DNA of 64,000 nt from Rhodobacter sp. (GTDB taxonomy: Bacteria; Pseudomonadota; Alphaproteobacteria; Rhodobacterales; Rhodobacteraceae), in NCBI GenBank assembly GCA_027489175.1, contig JAIYAE010000029.1, forward strand, positions 32,069 through 96,068, written 5' to 3'. Below the pieces are notes generated by a model. That model saw nothing but the letters and a program-made list of their open reading frames with translations, was not told the origin of the DNA and made no database searches. This document shows, one piece after another, positions 27,622 to 35,707 of this stretch. The position numbers and the translations under genes are program-made. How positions within the stretch are numbered: the stretch's first letter is position 1; every line of letters begins with the position of its first letter.

Positions 27622-28168
27622 TCTGCGGGCAATGACGGCGCTGGGGGCGCATGAACCGGCGGTGCTCACGGTGGGGCCGCTGACGATCACGGAACGCTTT
27701 GACATTGCGCTGGCGTCCCTTGCCGTTCGGCGGGGGCAGGACCTGACGGGGGCGGCCAGGGCGGCCGGGGTGCCTTTGCCGGGGCCGGCGCAGTATCAGG
27801 CACGCGCGCCCTACAGCGCCTTTTGGGTCACGCCGGAAATGTGGTTGGTTGAGGCACCTTTTGCCAGCCATGAAGAGATCGCGGTCCATCTGAAAGCGGC
27901 TTTCGGCGATGCTGCAAGCGTAACCGAACAGACCGACGCTTGGGTGATCTTTGACCTGACCGCCCCCGACCTCGCGCTAGTGCTGGAGCGGCTGTGCAAC
28001 GTCGATTTCCGCGCTGCGCCAGAGGGTTATGCGACGCGGACGGTGATCGATCACCTGGGCTGCTATTTGGTCAAGCATGGCGCCGGCATGGCGCGGGTTT
28101 ACGGCCCCCGCTCCAGCGCGCAAAGCCTGCTGCATGCGGTTGAGGTGGCGGCAGCCTCAGCCCTGTAA
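27614..28168 (+). CDS. mgdD: N-methylglutamate dehydrogenase subunit D (sarcosine oxidase gamma-like)
   Basis: This 184-residue protein matches the gamma subunit of heterotetrameric sarcosine oxidase, itself a partial GcvT fold (QYQARAPYSAFWVTPEMWLVEAP, DLTAPDLALVLERLCNVDFR). The GTG start lies inside the end of mgdC, so translation is probably coupled. It ends the mgd operon, 73 nt before the XRE-cupin regulator. Confidence 0.8.
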   Translation: MVDLRAMTALGAHEPAVLTVGPLTITERFDIALASLAVRRGQDLTGAARAAGVPLPGPAQYQARAPYSAFWVTPEMWLVEAPFASHEEIAVHLKAAFGDAASVTEQTDAWVIFDLTAPDLALVLERLCNVDFRAAPEGYATRTVIDHLGCYLVKHGAGMARVYGPRSSAQSLLHAVEVAAASAL

Positions 28169-28211
28169 GGGTTTGGCTTGATGTAAGGGGTGTTTCCCGG
28201 TAGTGAAATTC

Positions 28212-28224
28212 TGTAACAGTTACA
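28212..28224 (+). promoter_or_regulatory. Palindromic operator candidate before the XRE-cupin gene
   Basis: TGTAACAGTTACA is a perfect inverted repeat of two 6-bp arms around one base. It lies 17 nt before the regulator start codon. XRE-cupin proteins usually bind such sites and repress themselves. The site is seen directly. Its use by this regulator is inferred. Confidence 0.5.
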
Positions 28225-28241
28225 TGTTGCAGGGTGCAGCC

Positions 28242-28901
28242 ATGTCAGACGGTGACCACAGCCAGAACCTGCCGCGCGGCAAGCCTGCGTTTGACCAGGA
28301 CCCCCACCGCCTGCGTGAGATCAGCGAGCGTAATCTGGAGGCCGCGATTGGCCGTGAGGTGCGCAACTTTCGCCGGCAGCAGGGGATGACGGTGGCCGAT
28401 CTGGCGGCAGTCACGGGCCTGTCGATCGGGATGCTGTCGAAGATCGAGAACGGCAATACCTCGCCCAGCTTGACCACGCTGCAGGTCCTGTCGCATGCGT
28501 TTTCGGTGCCGGTCACCTCCTTCTTCAAAAGCTACGAGGAACGCCGCGAAGCGCAGCATGTGAAAGCTGGCCAGCACATCGAGATTGAACGCCGGGGCAC
28601 GCGCGCGGGGCACCAGTACAACCTTCTGGGCCATATCGGCTCAAACAGCTCGGGCGTGGTGGTGGAGCCTTATATCATCACCCTGACGACCGAGAGCGAC
28701 ACTTTCCCCGCCTTCCAGCATGAGGGGTTGGAGCTTCTCTATATGCTTGAAGGCGAGGTCGACTATCGCCACGGCGACGACGTCTATCCGCTAAAGCCCG
28801 GCGACAGCCTGTTTTTCGACGCCGACGCCCCACATGGCCCCGAAACCTTGGTCAAGCTGCCCGCGCGCTATCTGTCGGTGATCTGCTACCCGCAGGGGTG
28901 A
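28242..28901 (+). CDS. XRE-family regulator with C-terminal cupin
   Basis: This 219-residue regulator has an N-terminal helix-turn-helix (VRNFRRQQGMTVADLAAVTG and LSIGMLSKIENGNTSPSLTTL, residues about 37-80) and a C-terminal cupin sensor (HEGLELLYMLEGEVDY, LKPGDSLFFDADAPHG). Cupin-linked XRE proteins often respond to an amine, amino acid or related small molecule. Its place between mgdABCD and mgsABC suggests control of N-methylglutamate metabolism. The ATG at 28242 is preferred over an upstream in-frame ATG at 28203 because the latter would overlap the palindromic site. Confidence 0.88.
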   Translation: MSDGDHSQNLPRGKPAFDQDPHRLREISERNLEAAIGREVRNFRRQQGMTVADLAAVTGLSIGMLSKIENGNTSPSLTTLQVLSHAFSVPVTSFFKSYEERREAQHVKAGQHIEIERRGTRAGHQYNLLGHIGSNSSGVVVEPYIITLTTESDTFPAFQHEGLELLYMLEGEVDYRHGDDVYPLKPGDSLFFDADAPHGPETLVKLPARYLSVICYPQG

Positions 28902-28910
28902 GACGGATCA

Positions 28911-28935
28911 GAAAACAGTCCAGTGGACTGTTTTC
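28911..28935. terminator. 25-bp perfect palindrome, probable bidirectional terminator
   Basis: GAAAACAGTCCA and its complement flank a single G, ten nt after the regulator stop. As RNA it gives a hairpin with a short loop, an A-run on the 5' side and TTTT on the 3' side, so it may terminate in both directions. A high-affinity operator is the other reading. Confidence 0.5.
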
Positions 28936-29033
28936 CCGTCGAACACCCTAGCACGCTTGCGAGGGCTGGCCGGTTGGACATGCCCGCGAATTGGGCAAAA
29001 CTTTCCCACAGGGTGAAAAAAGTTTCTCACCAG

Positions 29034-29062
29034 TTGATGGCCGCAAAGGACGGTGCTAGCGT
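29034..29062 (+). promoter_or_regulatory. Candidate promoter of mgsABC
   Basis: TTGATG (29034-29039) and TAGCGT (29057-29062) are spaced by 17 nt. Transcription would start near 29069, about 22 nt before mgsA, where GGGAGG gives the ribosome binding site. Just upstream, AAACTTT and AAAGTTT form an imperfect inverted repeat (about 29008-29025) that may bind a regulator. Confidence 0.45.
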
Positions 29063-29090
29063 CAAAAGGTAATGTGAGGGAGGCGAATCC

Positions 29091-29987
29091 ATGTGCGGCA
29101 TCGTTGGGCTGTTCCTGAAGGACCCGAAGCTGGAGCCGCATTTGGGCGCGATGCTGACGGACATGCTGATCACGATGACCGATCGCGGGCCGGATTCCGC
29201 CGGGATCGCGATCTATGGCGGGGCGAAGGACGGTCTGGGCAAGATCACCGTGCAATCAGCGCAGCCGGAGCGGGATTTCAAGGACCTTGACGCTGACCTG
29301 CACGCTGCCATCGGCCAGCCGGTGGCGCTGCTGGTCAAATCCACTCATGCGGTGATCGAGGTGCCGCTGGGCCAGATGGACGCAGCCCGGTCCGCCCTTG
29401 CCCACCTCCGCCCGGAGGTAAAGGTGATGAGCGCGGGCGACAGCATCGAGATCTTCAAGGAGGTCGGCCTGCCGAAAGACGTGGCCCGCCGGTTCGAGGT
29501 GGCCAAGATGCACGGCACCCACGGTATCGGCCACACCCGGATGGCCACAGAAAGTGCCGTCACCACCATGGGCGCGCACCCGTTTTCCACCGGGCCGGAC
29601 CAGTGCCTTGTCCACAACGGCAGCCTTTCCAACCACAACGGGTTGCGGCGGGAGCTGATCCGCAAGGGCATGACCTTCGAGACCCAGAACGACACCGAAG
29701 TTGCCGCCGCCTATGTCAGCCAGAAGCTGAAGGAAGGCGAAGACCTTGGCACCGCGCTGGAATCTGGGCTGGACGATCTGGACGGATTTTTCACCTTCGT
29801 CGTCGGCACCAAGAACGGCTTTGGCGTGGTGCGTGACCCCATCGCCTGCAAGCCCGCCGTGATGGCTGAGACGGATCAATATGTCGCCTTCGGGTCGGAA
29901 TACCGCGCGCTGGTCAACCTGCCGGGGATTGAGGATGCCCGCGTCTGGGAACCCGAACCCGCCACTGTCTATTTCTGGGAGCGTTGA
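29091..29987 (+). CDS. mgsA: N-methylglutamate synthase subunit A (class II glutamine amidotransferase, GlxB-like)
   Basis: This 298-residue protein starts MCGIVGLF, so processing of Met would expose the catalytic Cys of Ntn-type glutamine amidotransferases. The substrate-binding TDRGPDSAG and GHTRMATES are also present. It matches the N-terminal domain of glutamate synthase as a separate subunit. In methylotrophic bacteria this subunit is thought to act on gamma-glutamylmethylamide, releasing methylamine for transfer to 2-oxoglutarate by MgsC. It abuts mgsB with no gap. Confidence 0.85.
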   Translation: MCGIVGLFLKDPKLEPHLGAMLTDMLITMTDRGPDSAGIAIYGGAKDGLGKITVQSAQPERDFKDLDADLHAAIGQPVALLVKSTHAVIEVPLGQMDAARSALAHLRPEVKVMSAGDSIEIFKEVGLPKDVARRFEVAKMHGTHGIGHTRMATESAVTTMGAHPFSTGPDQCLVHNGSLSNHNGLRRELIRKGMTFETQNDTEVAAAYVSQKLKEGEDLGTALESGLDDLDGFFTFVVGTKNGFGVVRDPIACKPAVMAETDQYVAFGSEYRALVNLPGIEDARVWEPEPATVYFWER

Positions 29988-30677
29988 ATGCAGACCTTCG
30001 ACCTTGGCGCAGAGAGTCTGCGCGCGCTGAATTCCTCGCTGCATGCCCTGAAGGGCCAGACCAACATGACCGAATGGGAGGTCATCAACCCCAAGGGCGC
30101 GCATGCGATTGCGGCCGGGGTGGATGCACCGGTGGATATCACCGTGCGGGGATCGACGGGATATTACTGCGCGGGGATGAACAAGCAGGCGACGATCCGC
30201 ATCAAGGGTTCGGCCGGGCCGGGCGTGGCCGAAAACATGATGAGCGGGACGGTCATCATCGACGGTGATGCCAGCCAATATGCCGGGGCAACCGGGCGCG
30301 GGGGGCTTCTGGTCATCAAGGGCAACGCCAGTAGCCGCTGCGGCATTTCGATGAAGGGCATCGACATCGTGGTGCATGGCAACATCGGCCACATGTCCTG
30401 CTTCATGGCGCAGTCGGGGAATGTGCTTGTCCTTGGCAACGCTGGTGAGGCGCTGGGTGACAGCCTTTATGAGGCGCGGATCTTTGTGCGCGGGTCGGTG
30501 AAATCCCTGGGTGCGGACTGCATCGAGAAAGAGATGCGGGACGAACATTTCCTGATCGTCGAAGACCTTCTCCGCCGGGGTGAGGCGGAGGGGAAAGCCA
30601 AGCCGGAAGAGTTCCGCCGCTATGGCTCGGCCCGCAAGCTTTATACCTTCAACATCGATAACGCGTCCTCGTACTAA
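29988..30677 (+). CDS. mgsB: N-methylglutamate synthase subunit B (GltB C-terminal-domain-like, GlxC)
   Basis: This 229-residue protein has the right-handed beta-helix repeat pattern of the glutamate synthase C-terminal domain (GTVIIDGDASQYAGATGRGG, LLVIKGNASSRCGISMKG, DIVVHGNIGHMSCFMAQ). It probably has a structural role, linking the amidotransferase and the FMN domain. The start is the first codon after the mgsA stop. Confidence 0.85.
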   Translation: MQTFDLGAESLRALNSSLHALKGQTNMTEWEVINPKGAHAIAAGVDAPVDITVRGSTGYYCAGMNKQATIRIKGSAGPGVAENMMSGTVIIDGDASQYAGATGRGGLLVIKGNASSRCGISMKGIDIVVHGNIGHMSCFMAQSGNVLVLGNAGEALGDSLYEARIFVRGSVKSLGADCIEKEMRDEHFLIVEDLLRRGEAEGKAKPEEFRRYGSARKLYTFNIDNASSY

Positions 30678-30686
30678 GGCACCTGC

Positions 30687-32015
30687 ATGAGCGATTTTCC
30701 CCGTACCCCGCCGCGCTATTCGGCCACCTTCACCCCCGCCGTGAACGCCGAAATCCGCCGGGCGGCGGCGACCGGCATCTATGACATTCGCGGCGGCGGC
30801 ACGAAGCGGCACCTGCCGCATTTCGATGACCTGTTGTTCCTTGGGGCGTCCATTTCCCGCTACCCGCTGGAAGGCTACCGCGAGAAATGCGCGACGGATG
30901 TCTGGCTTGGCACCCGGCATGCGAAGAACCCGATCCATCTGGACATCCCGATCACCATCGCGGGGATGAGCTTTGGGGCGTTGTCCGGCCCCGCCAAGGA
31001 GGCGCTGGGGCGTGGGGCAACAGCGGCGGGCACCAGCACCACCACGGGTGATGGCGGCATGACCGAGGAAGAGCGTGGCCATTCCAAAACGCTGGTCTAT
31101 CAATACCTGCCCAGCCGCTATGGCATGAACCCTGACGACCTGCGCCGCGCTGACGCGATTGAGATTGTCGTGGGCCAAGGTGCCAAGCCCGGCGGTGGCG
31201 GCATGCTTTTGGGCCAGAAGATCAGCGACCGCGTGGCCAATATGCGGAACCTGCCGAAGGGGATCGACCAACGCTCAGCCTGCCGTCACCCGGACTGGAC
31301 CGGCCCGGATGATCTTGAGATCAAGATCCTGGAATTGCGCGAGATCACCAATTGGGAAAAGCCGATCTACGTAAAGGTTGGCGGCGCGCGGCCCTATTAC
31401 GACACGGCTTTGGCGGTGAAGGCCGGGGCGGATGTGGTCGTCCTTGACGGTATGCAGGGCGGCACGGCGGCAACGCAGGATGTGTTCATCGAACATGTGG
31501 GCATGCCGATCCTGGCCTGCATCCCGCAGGCGGTGAAGGCGTTGCAGGACCTTGGCATGCACAGACGCGTGCAGCTGATCGTCTCCGGTGGTATCCGGTC
31601 TGGTGCCGATGTGGCGAAGGCGATGGCCTTGGGCGCAGATGCGGTCAGCATCGGGACGGCGGCGCTGATCGCGCTTGGCGACAACGACCCGCGTTGGGAA
31701 GAAGAGTACCAGAAGCTTGGCACCACGGCGGATGCCTATGACGATTGGCATGAGGGGAAAGACCCCGCCGGGATCACCACGCAGGACCCGGAGCTTTCGA
31801 AGCGCTTCGATCCGGTCCTCGGCGGGCGGCGGCTGAAGAACTACCTCAAGGTCATGACGCTGGAGGCGCAGACCATCGCGCGGGCCTGTGGCAAGAACCA
31901 CCTGCACAATCTGGAGCCTGAGGATCTGTGTTCCCTCACCATCGAGGCGGCGGCGATGGCAGGGGTTCCGCTGGCAGGCACCAACTGGATACCGGGAAAG
32001 AACGGCGGCTTCTGA
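30687..32015 (+). CDS. mgsC: N-methylglutamate synthase subunit C (GltB FMN-domain-like, GlxD)
   Basis: This 442-residue protein is the FMN-binding synthase domain of glutamate synthase as a stand-alone subunit. Conserved stretches are MSFGALSGPAKEALGRGA, GQGAKPGGGGMLLGQKIS and DGMQGGTAATQDVFIEHVG. It would reductively couple methylamine, released by MgsA, with 2-oxoglutarate to give N-methylglutamate. The stop codon lies in the loop of the terminator that separates it from gmaS. Confidence 0.87.
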   Translation: MSDFPRTPPRYSATFTPAVNAEIRRAAATGIYDIRGGGTKRHLPHFDDLLFLGASISRYPLEGYREKCATDVWLGTRHAKNPIHLDIPITIAGMSFGALSGPAKEALGRGATAAGTSTTTGDGGMTEEERGHSKTLVYQYLPSRYGMNPDDLRRADAIEIVVGQGAKPGGGGMLLGQKISDRVANMRNLPKGIDQRSACRHPDWTGPDDLEIKILELREITNWEKPIYVKVGGARPYYDTALAVKAGADVVVLDGMQGGTAATQDVFIEHVGMPILACIPQAVKALQDLGMHRRVQLIVSGGIRSGADVAKAMALGADAVSIGTAALIALGDNDPRWEEEYQKLGTTADAYDDWHEGKDPAGITTQDPELSKRFDPVLGGRRLKNYLKVMTLEAQTIARACGKNHLHNLEPEDLCSLTIEAAAMAGVPLAGTNWIPGKNGGF

Positions 32016-32030
32016 GGAAGCCGCCTTTTT
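32004..32030 (+). terminator. Intrinsic terminator overlapping the mgsC stop codon
   Basis: GGCGGCTTC pairs with GAAGCCGCC around a TGAG loop, followed by TTTTT. The TGA of mgsC is inside the loop. A ribosome terminating there would cover the hairpin, so the strength of termination before gmaS may depend on mgsC translation. Confidence 0.88.
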
Positions 32031-32063
32031 CATAATCATAAAGACGACAGGGGAGTGACAGTG

Positions 32064-33371
32064 ATGGCTAAGGACCTTGCCAAATGGGCGAAGGAAAAGG
32101 GCGTCAAGTATTTCATGATTTCCTACACCGACCTGTTCGGGTCGCAGCGCGCCAAGCTGGTGCCGACGCAGGCGATCAACGACATGGCGGTGGAAGGGGC
32201 GGGCTTTGCGGGCTTCGCGACCTGGCTTGACCTGACCCCCGCCCACCCCGACCTGATGGCCGTGCCTGACCCATCCTCGGCCATTCAACTGCCCTGGAAG
32301 AAAGAGGTCGCCTGGGTCGCGGCGCGGGCGACGATGGAGGAGAAGCTCGTCGATCAGGCCCCCCGCAACGTGCTGGAAAAGCTGGTGGCTGAGGCGGCGA
32401 AGGAAGGCCTGCGGGTGAAAACGGGGGTGGAGCCGGAGTTCTTCATCCTGAACGCCGACGGCTCGGGCCCGTCGGATATCTATGACACTGCGGAAAAGCC
32501 CTGCTACGACCAGCAGGCGGTGATGCGGCGTTATGACGTGATCTCCGAGGTCTGTGACTACATGCTGGAGCTGGGCTGGGAGGCCTACCAGAACGACCAC
32601 GAAGACGCGATCGGCCAGTTCGAGATGAACTGGAAGTACGACGACGCGCTGCAGACCGCCGACAAGCACAGCTTCTTCAAGTTCATGGTCAAATCGGTGG
32701 CTGAAAAGCACGGCTTCCGGGCGACCTTCATGCCGAAGCCGTTCAAGGGGCTGACGGGGTCGGGGTGCCACGCGCATATCTCGGTCTGGAGCCTGGATGG
32801 CAAGACCAACGCCTTTGCCGACAAGTCGAAGGAATTGGGGCTGTCCGATCAAGGGCGCACGTTCCTGGGCGGGATCATGAAGCACGCCTCGGCTTTGGCG
32901 GCGATCTGCAACCCGACGGTCAACAGCTACAAGCGGATCAACGCGCCGCGGACATCGAGTGGGGCCACCTGGGCGCCGAACACGGTGACCTGGACCGGGA
33001 ACAACCGGACCCACATGGTCCGCGTGCCGGGGCCGGGGCGGTTCGAACTGCGGCTGCCGGATGGTGCGGCGAACCCGTATCTTTTGCAGGCCGTCATCAT
33101 CGCGGCGGGCCTCGACGGGGTGCGGACCAAGGCCGATCCGGGCAAGCGCTATGACATCGACATGTACCAGATGGGGCACACGGTGAAGGGGGCGCCGAAG
33201 CTGCCCTTGAACCTGCTGGACGCCCTGCGGGAATACGACAAGGACCGCACCTTGAAGGCGATGATGGGCGAGGAATTCTCCTCGGCTTACCTGAAGCTGA
33301 AGACCCAGGAGTGGCATTCCTACTGTTCGCACTTCTCGAAATGGGAGACGGAGAATACCCTGGACATCTGA
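32064..33371 (+). CDS. gmaS: Gamma-glutamylmethylamide synthetase (glutamine synthetase family)
   Basis: This 435-residue enzyme ligates monomethylamine to glutamate with ATP, giving gamma-glutamylmethylamide, the substrate for MgsABC. Glutamine synthetase signatures are NWKYDDALQTAD, GLTGSGCHAHISVWS and NRTHMVRVPGPGRFELRLPDG. The MAKDLAKWAKEKGVKYF start is close to characterised GmaS proteins and lies nine bases after GGGGAG. A GTG at 32055 is a weaker alternative. Placement next to mgsABC separates it from ordinary GlnT. Residues alone do not prove the substrate. Confidence 0.85.
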   Translation: MAKDLAKWAKEKGVKYFMISYTDLFGSQRAKLVPTQAINDMAVEGAGFAGFATWLDLTPAHPDLMAVPDPSSAIQLPWKKEVAWVAARATMEEKLVDQAPRNVLEKLVAEAAKEGLRVKTGVEPEFFILNADGSGPSDIYDTAEKPCYDQQAVMRRYDVISEVCDYMLELGWEAYQNDHEDAIGQFEMNWKYDDALQTADKHSFFKFMVKSVAEKHGFRATFMPKPFKGLTGSGCHAHISVWSLDGKTNAFADKSKELGLSDQGRTFLGGIMKHASALAAICNPTVNSYKRINAPRTSSGATWAPNTVTWTGNNRTHMVRVPGPGRFELRLPDGAANPYLLQAVIIAAGLDGVRTKADPGKRYDIDMYQMGHTVKGAPKLPLNLLDALREYDKDRTLKAMMGEEFSSAYLKLKTQEWHSYCSHFSKWETENTLDI

Positions 33372-33384
33372 GGGTGTTTGATGT

Positions 33385-33407
33385 GGGTGTCCCGGGCAGG
33401 GACACCC
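33385..33407 (+). terminator. Hairpin after gmaS
   Basis: GGGTGTCCC and GGGACACCC flank a 5-nt loop, 13 nt after the gmaS stop. Only CCTT follows, so it is a weak or Rho-assisted terminator. Confidence 0.5.
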
Positions 33408-33503
33408 CCTTGCCGCAAGGCATTTCAAGGGCTTGCGATTCGATTTTCAGGAAGTGTTAAGGTTCTGCCGGCCAGCGCCGCCAGCCGATTGAACGGCCCC
33501 GCC

Positions 33504-33866
33504 CTATTCCACCGGTGTTTCCGGCCCGGCGATGTGGACGGCCAGCAGGCAGCCGTTCGGGGTGTAGGAGTTATGCTCAGTCCCGTCGCGGTAGAACACG
33601 AGGTCCCCGGCGCGGAAGATGGTGCCGTCGCTTTCGTGCAGCTCGCCTTCCAGGATCAGGAACTGTTCGTGGCCGTTGTGGCGGTGGCCGCGGGTCGTCA
33701 TGCCGGGGGGCATGCGGTAGACGTGAAAGCCGGTGCCAAGCTCAACCGTGTCGTCAAGCTGCAGGATCTCATCCCCAAGCGCCACGCCGTCGGGATAGAC
33801 GAAGGAGGTGAACTTTGCCTCGCGGATATTGGCGATGCGGCGGTCGTTCGGGTCGATCGGTTTCAT
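33504..33866 (-). CDS. Small cupin-domain protein
   Basis: This 120-residue single-domain cupin has the metal-site motifs GHRHNGHEQFLILEGELH (motif 1) and DLVFYRDGTEHNSYTPNG (motif 2), with three His and one Glu that could hold a divalent metal. It is divergent from tmm across a region with a strong inverted repeat. Unlike the XRE-cupin it has no DNA-binding domain, so it may be an enzyme or small-molecule binding protein. Its role in amine metabolism is unknown. Confidence 0.8.
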   Translation of the reverse strand: MKPIDPNDRRIANIREAKFTSFVYPDGVALGDEILQLDDTVELGTGFHVYRMPPGMTTRGHRHNGHEQFLILEGELHESDGTIFRAGDLVFYRDGTEHNSYTPNGCLLAVHIAGPETPVE

Positions 33867-33903
33867 GGGCGCGCTCCAGTTCGGTCTGGCAACTATGCTG
33901 GGC

Positions 33904-33923
33904 CATTGACTGTAAAGTCAATG
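33904..33923. promoter_or_regulatory. Operator-like inverted repeat between the cupin gene and tmm
   Basis: CATTGACT and AGTCAATG are perfect 8-bp arms around GTAA. The site is 37 nt upstream of the cupin start and 215 nt upstream of tmm. It probably controls the cupin gene or both divergent units. The binding protein is unknown. Confidence 0.55.
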
Positions 33924-34054
33924 AGACCGTGGCGCGCGACAAGCAGGCAGTTGCCCGGCCCCCGATGATCTGCCAGTTTTCATCTCAACTGCGCGAGTCG
34001 GTGCCAGGGTTCGGGCTTTGCGCCCCTGATTATGTTTACCACCAGGAAGAAGAT

Positions 34055-34083
34055 TTGACAGCTACGCAACTCTGCTTCTAGGT
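34055..34083 (+). promoter_or_regulatory. Candidate sigma-70 promoter of tmm
   Basis: A consensus TTGACA (34055-34060) is followed after 17 nt by CTAGGT. One base further right reads TAGGTT. Transcription would start near 34090, giving a leader of about 50 nt before tmm. Confidence 0.5.
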
Positions 34084-34138
34084 TTCAGAACAACAACGCC
34101 CGCAGTCAATGGGGGCAAGCCAACATCCGGAGGTTGAA

Positions 34139-35482
34139 ATGAAGAAGCGAGTTGCCGTCATCGGTGCGGGGCCATCGGGTCTGGCGCAGTTGCGCGCGTT
34201 CCAGTCGGCGCAGGCGAAGGGCGCCGAGATTCCCGAGGTGGTGTGCTTTGAAAAGCAGTCCAACTGGGGCGGCCTCTGGAACTACACTTGGCGGACGGGT
34301 CTGGATGAACATGGCGAGCCGGTGCATTGCAGCATGTACCGCTATCTTTGGTCAAACGGGCCGAAAGAGGGCCTGGAATTCGCCGACTATTCGTTTGAGG
34401 AGCATTTCGGCAAGCAGATCGCCAGCTATCCGCCGCGTGCCGTGCTGTTCGACTATATCGAAGGCCGGGTGAAAAAGGCCGGGGTGCGCGACTGGATCCG
34501 GTTTTCCACCACGATCCGCATGGTGAAGTACAACGAGGCGAAGGGGAACTTCACCGTCACCGCGCATGATCTGCCGAATGACCGGATGTACGAAGAAGAG
34601 TTTGACAATGTGGTGGTGGCGTCGGGCCACTTCTCTGTGCCGAACGTGCCGGAATACCCGGGCTTCGACAAATTCAACGGCCGGGTGCTGCACGCCCATG
34701 ACTTCCGCGACGCGCGCGAGTTCACGGGGAAGGACCTGCTGCTTCTGGGCTCCAGCTACTCGGCTGAGGATGTGGGCAGCCAGTGCTGGAAATATGGGGC
34801 GAAGTCGGTGACGGTTGCCTACCGCAACGCGCCGATGGGCTTCAAATGGCCGGAAAACTGGAAAGAAGTGCCCAAACTGATGCGGGTCGATGAGACGACG
34901 GCCTATTTCGAGGACGGGACCTCGAAGAAGGTTGACGCGATCATCCTGTGCACGGGCTACAAGCACCACTTCCCCTTCCTGCCCGATGATCTGCGGCTGA
35001 AGACGAAGAACCGGCTGGCGACGGCGGACCTTTATAAGGGCGTGGCCTGGGTGCATAACCCCAAGCTTTTCTACATCGGCATGCAGGACCAGTGGTTTAC
35101 CTTCAACATGTTCGACGCGCAGGCCTGGTGGGTGCGCGATGCGATCATGGGGCGGATCAAGATCCCGACCGACAAGGCCGTACTGATGAAGGATGTGGAG
35201 GACCGCATCGCGCATGAGGATGCCGGCCAGGATGCGCATGACGCGATCCACTATCAGGGCGATTATGTGAAAGAGCTGATCGCCGAAACCGACTATCCGC
35301 CCTTTGACGTGGACGGCGCCTGCGAGGCGTTCTTCGAGTGGAAGGACCACAAGAAGATCGACATCATGGGCTTCCGCAACAACGCCTACAAGTCGGTAAT
35401 GACCGGCACGATGGCCCCGGTGCATCACACGCCGTGGAAGGATGCGCTGGAAGATTCGATGGAGAGCTATCTGAAGAACTGA
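34139..35482 (+). CDS. tmm: Trimethylamine monooxygenase (flavin-containing monooxygenase)
   Basis: Tmm oxidises trimethylamine to trimethylamine N-oxide with NADPH and oxygen. The 447-residue length equals known bacterial Tmm. Motifs are the FAD site [14 protein letters not shown] at residue 8, the FMO signature [11 protein letters not shown] near residue 180, the NADPH site [11 protein letters not shown] and [17 protein letters not shown] lies five bases before the ATG. The rest of the TMA pathway in the same island supports the substrate. Some family members also oxidise sulfides such as dimethylsulfide. Confidence 0.92.
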   Translation: MKKRVAVIGAGPSGLAQLRAFQSAQAKGAEIPEVVCFEKQSNWGGLWNYTWRTGLDEHGEPVHCSMYRYLWSNGPKEGLEFADYSFEEHFGKQIASYPPRAVLFDYIEGRVKKAGVRDWIRFSTTIRMVKYNEAKGNFTVTAHDLPNDRMYEEEFDNVVVASGHFSVPNVPEYPGFDKFNGRVLHAHDFRDAREFTGKDLLLLGSSYSAEDVGSQCWKYGAKSVTVAYRNAPMGFKWPENWKEVPKLMRVDETTAYFEDGTSKKVDAIILCTGYKHHFPFLPDDLRLKTKNRLATADLYKGVAWVHNPKLFYIGMQDQWFTFNMFDAQAWWVRDAIMGRIKIPTDKAVLMKDVEDRIAHEDAGQDAHDAIHYQGDYVKELIAETDYPPFDVDGACEAFFEWKDHKKIDIMGFRNNAYKSVMTGTMAPVHHTPWKDALEDSMESYLKN

Positions 35483-35519
35483 CCCTGCGGTCTGATCTTG
35501 TGCAACGCTTTCCTCTTGG

Positions 35520-35546
35520 GGGCCCCGCAGTCGCGGGGCCCTTTTT
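35520..35546 (+). terminator. Intrinsic terminator of tmm
   Basis: GGGCCCCGC and GCGGGGCCC flank the loop AGTC and are followed by TTTTT. It is 37 nt after the tmm stop. Confidence 0.92.
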
Positions 35547-35592
35547 CTTGCCCAAATTCTAGGCGCGGGACGGCGCCAAATGGGAATGAGCG

Positions 35593-35605
35593 GAAACATT
35601 GTTGC
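35593..35605 (+). promoter_or_regulatory. GAAAY-N3-GTTKC motif upstream of amt
   Basis: GAAACATTGTTGC fits a 13-bp dyad-like motif also present at 37392-37404 and 39501-39513. It is 102 nt before the amt start. The wider match with the dmmD site extends to ACTG. It is a candidate binding site for an island regulator, by inference. Confidence 0.4.
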
Positions 35606-35707
35606 CACTGGTGAAGATTCTCGCCGCGGCTTGCCCCAGCGTCATGGTTAAATCCGATGACAAGCCGCCTAACGCGGCAGGGAGCATGACAACAGGGGAG
35701 ACAGAGT

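Noticed and set aside
23176..28168. Reading the four-gene set as plain sarcosine oxidase (soxBDAG)
   Set aside because: Subunit homology allows it, but adjacency to mgsABC and gmaS and the Cys-less delta-like subunit favour N-methylglutamate dehydrogenase. Enzyme assay would decide.
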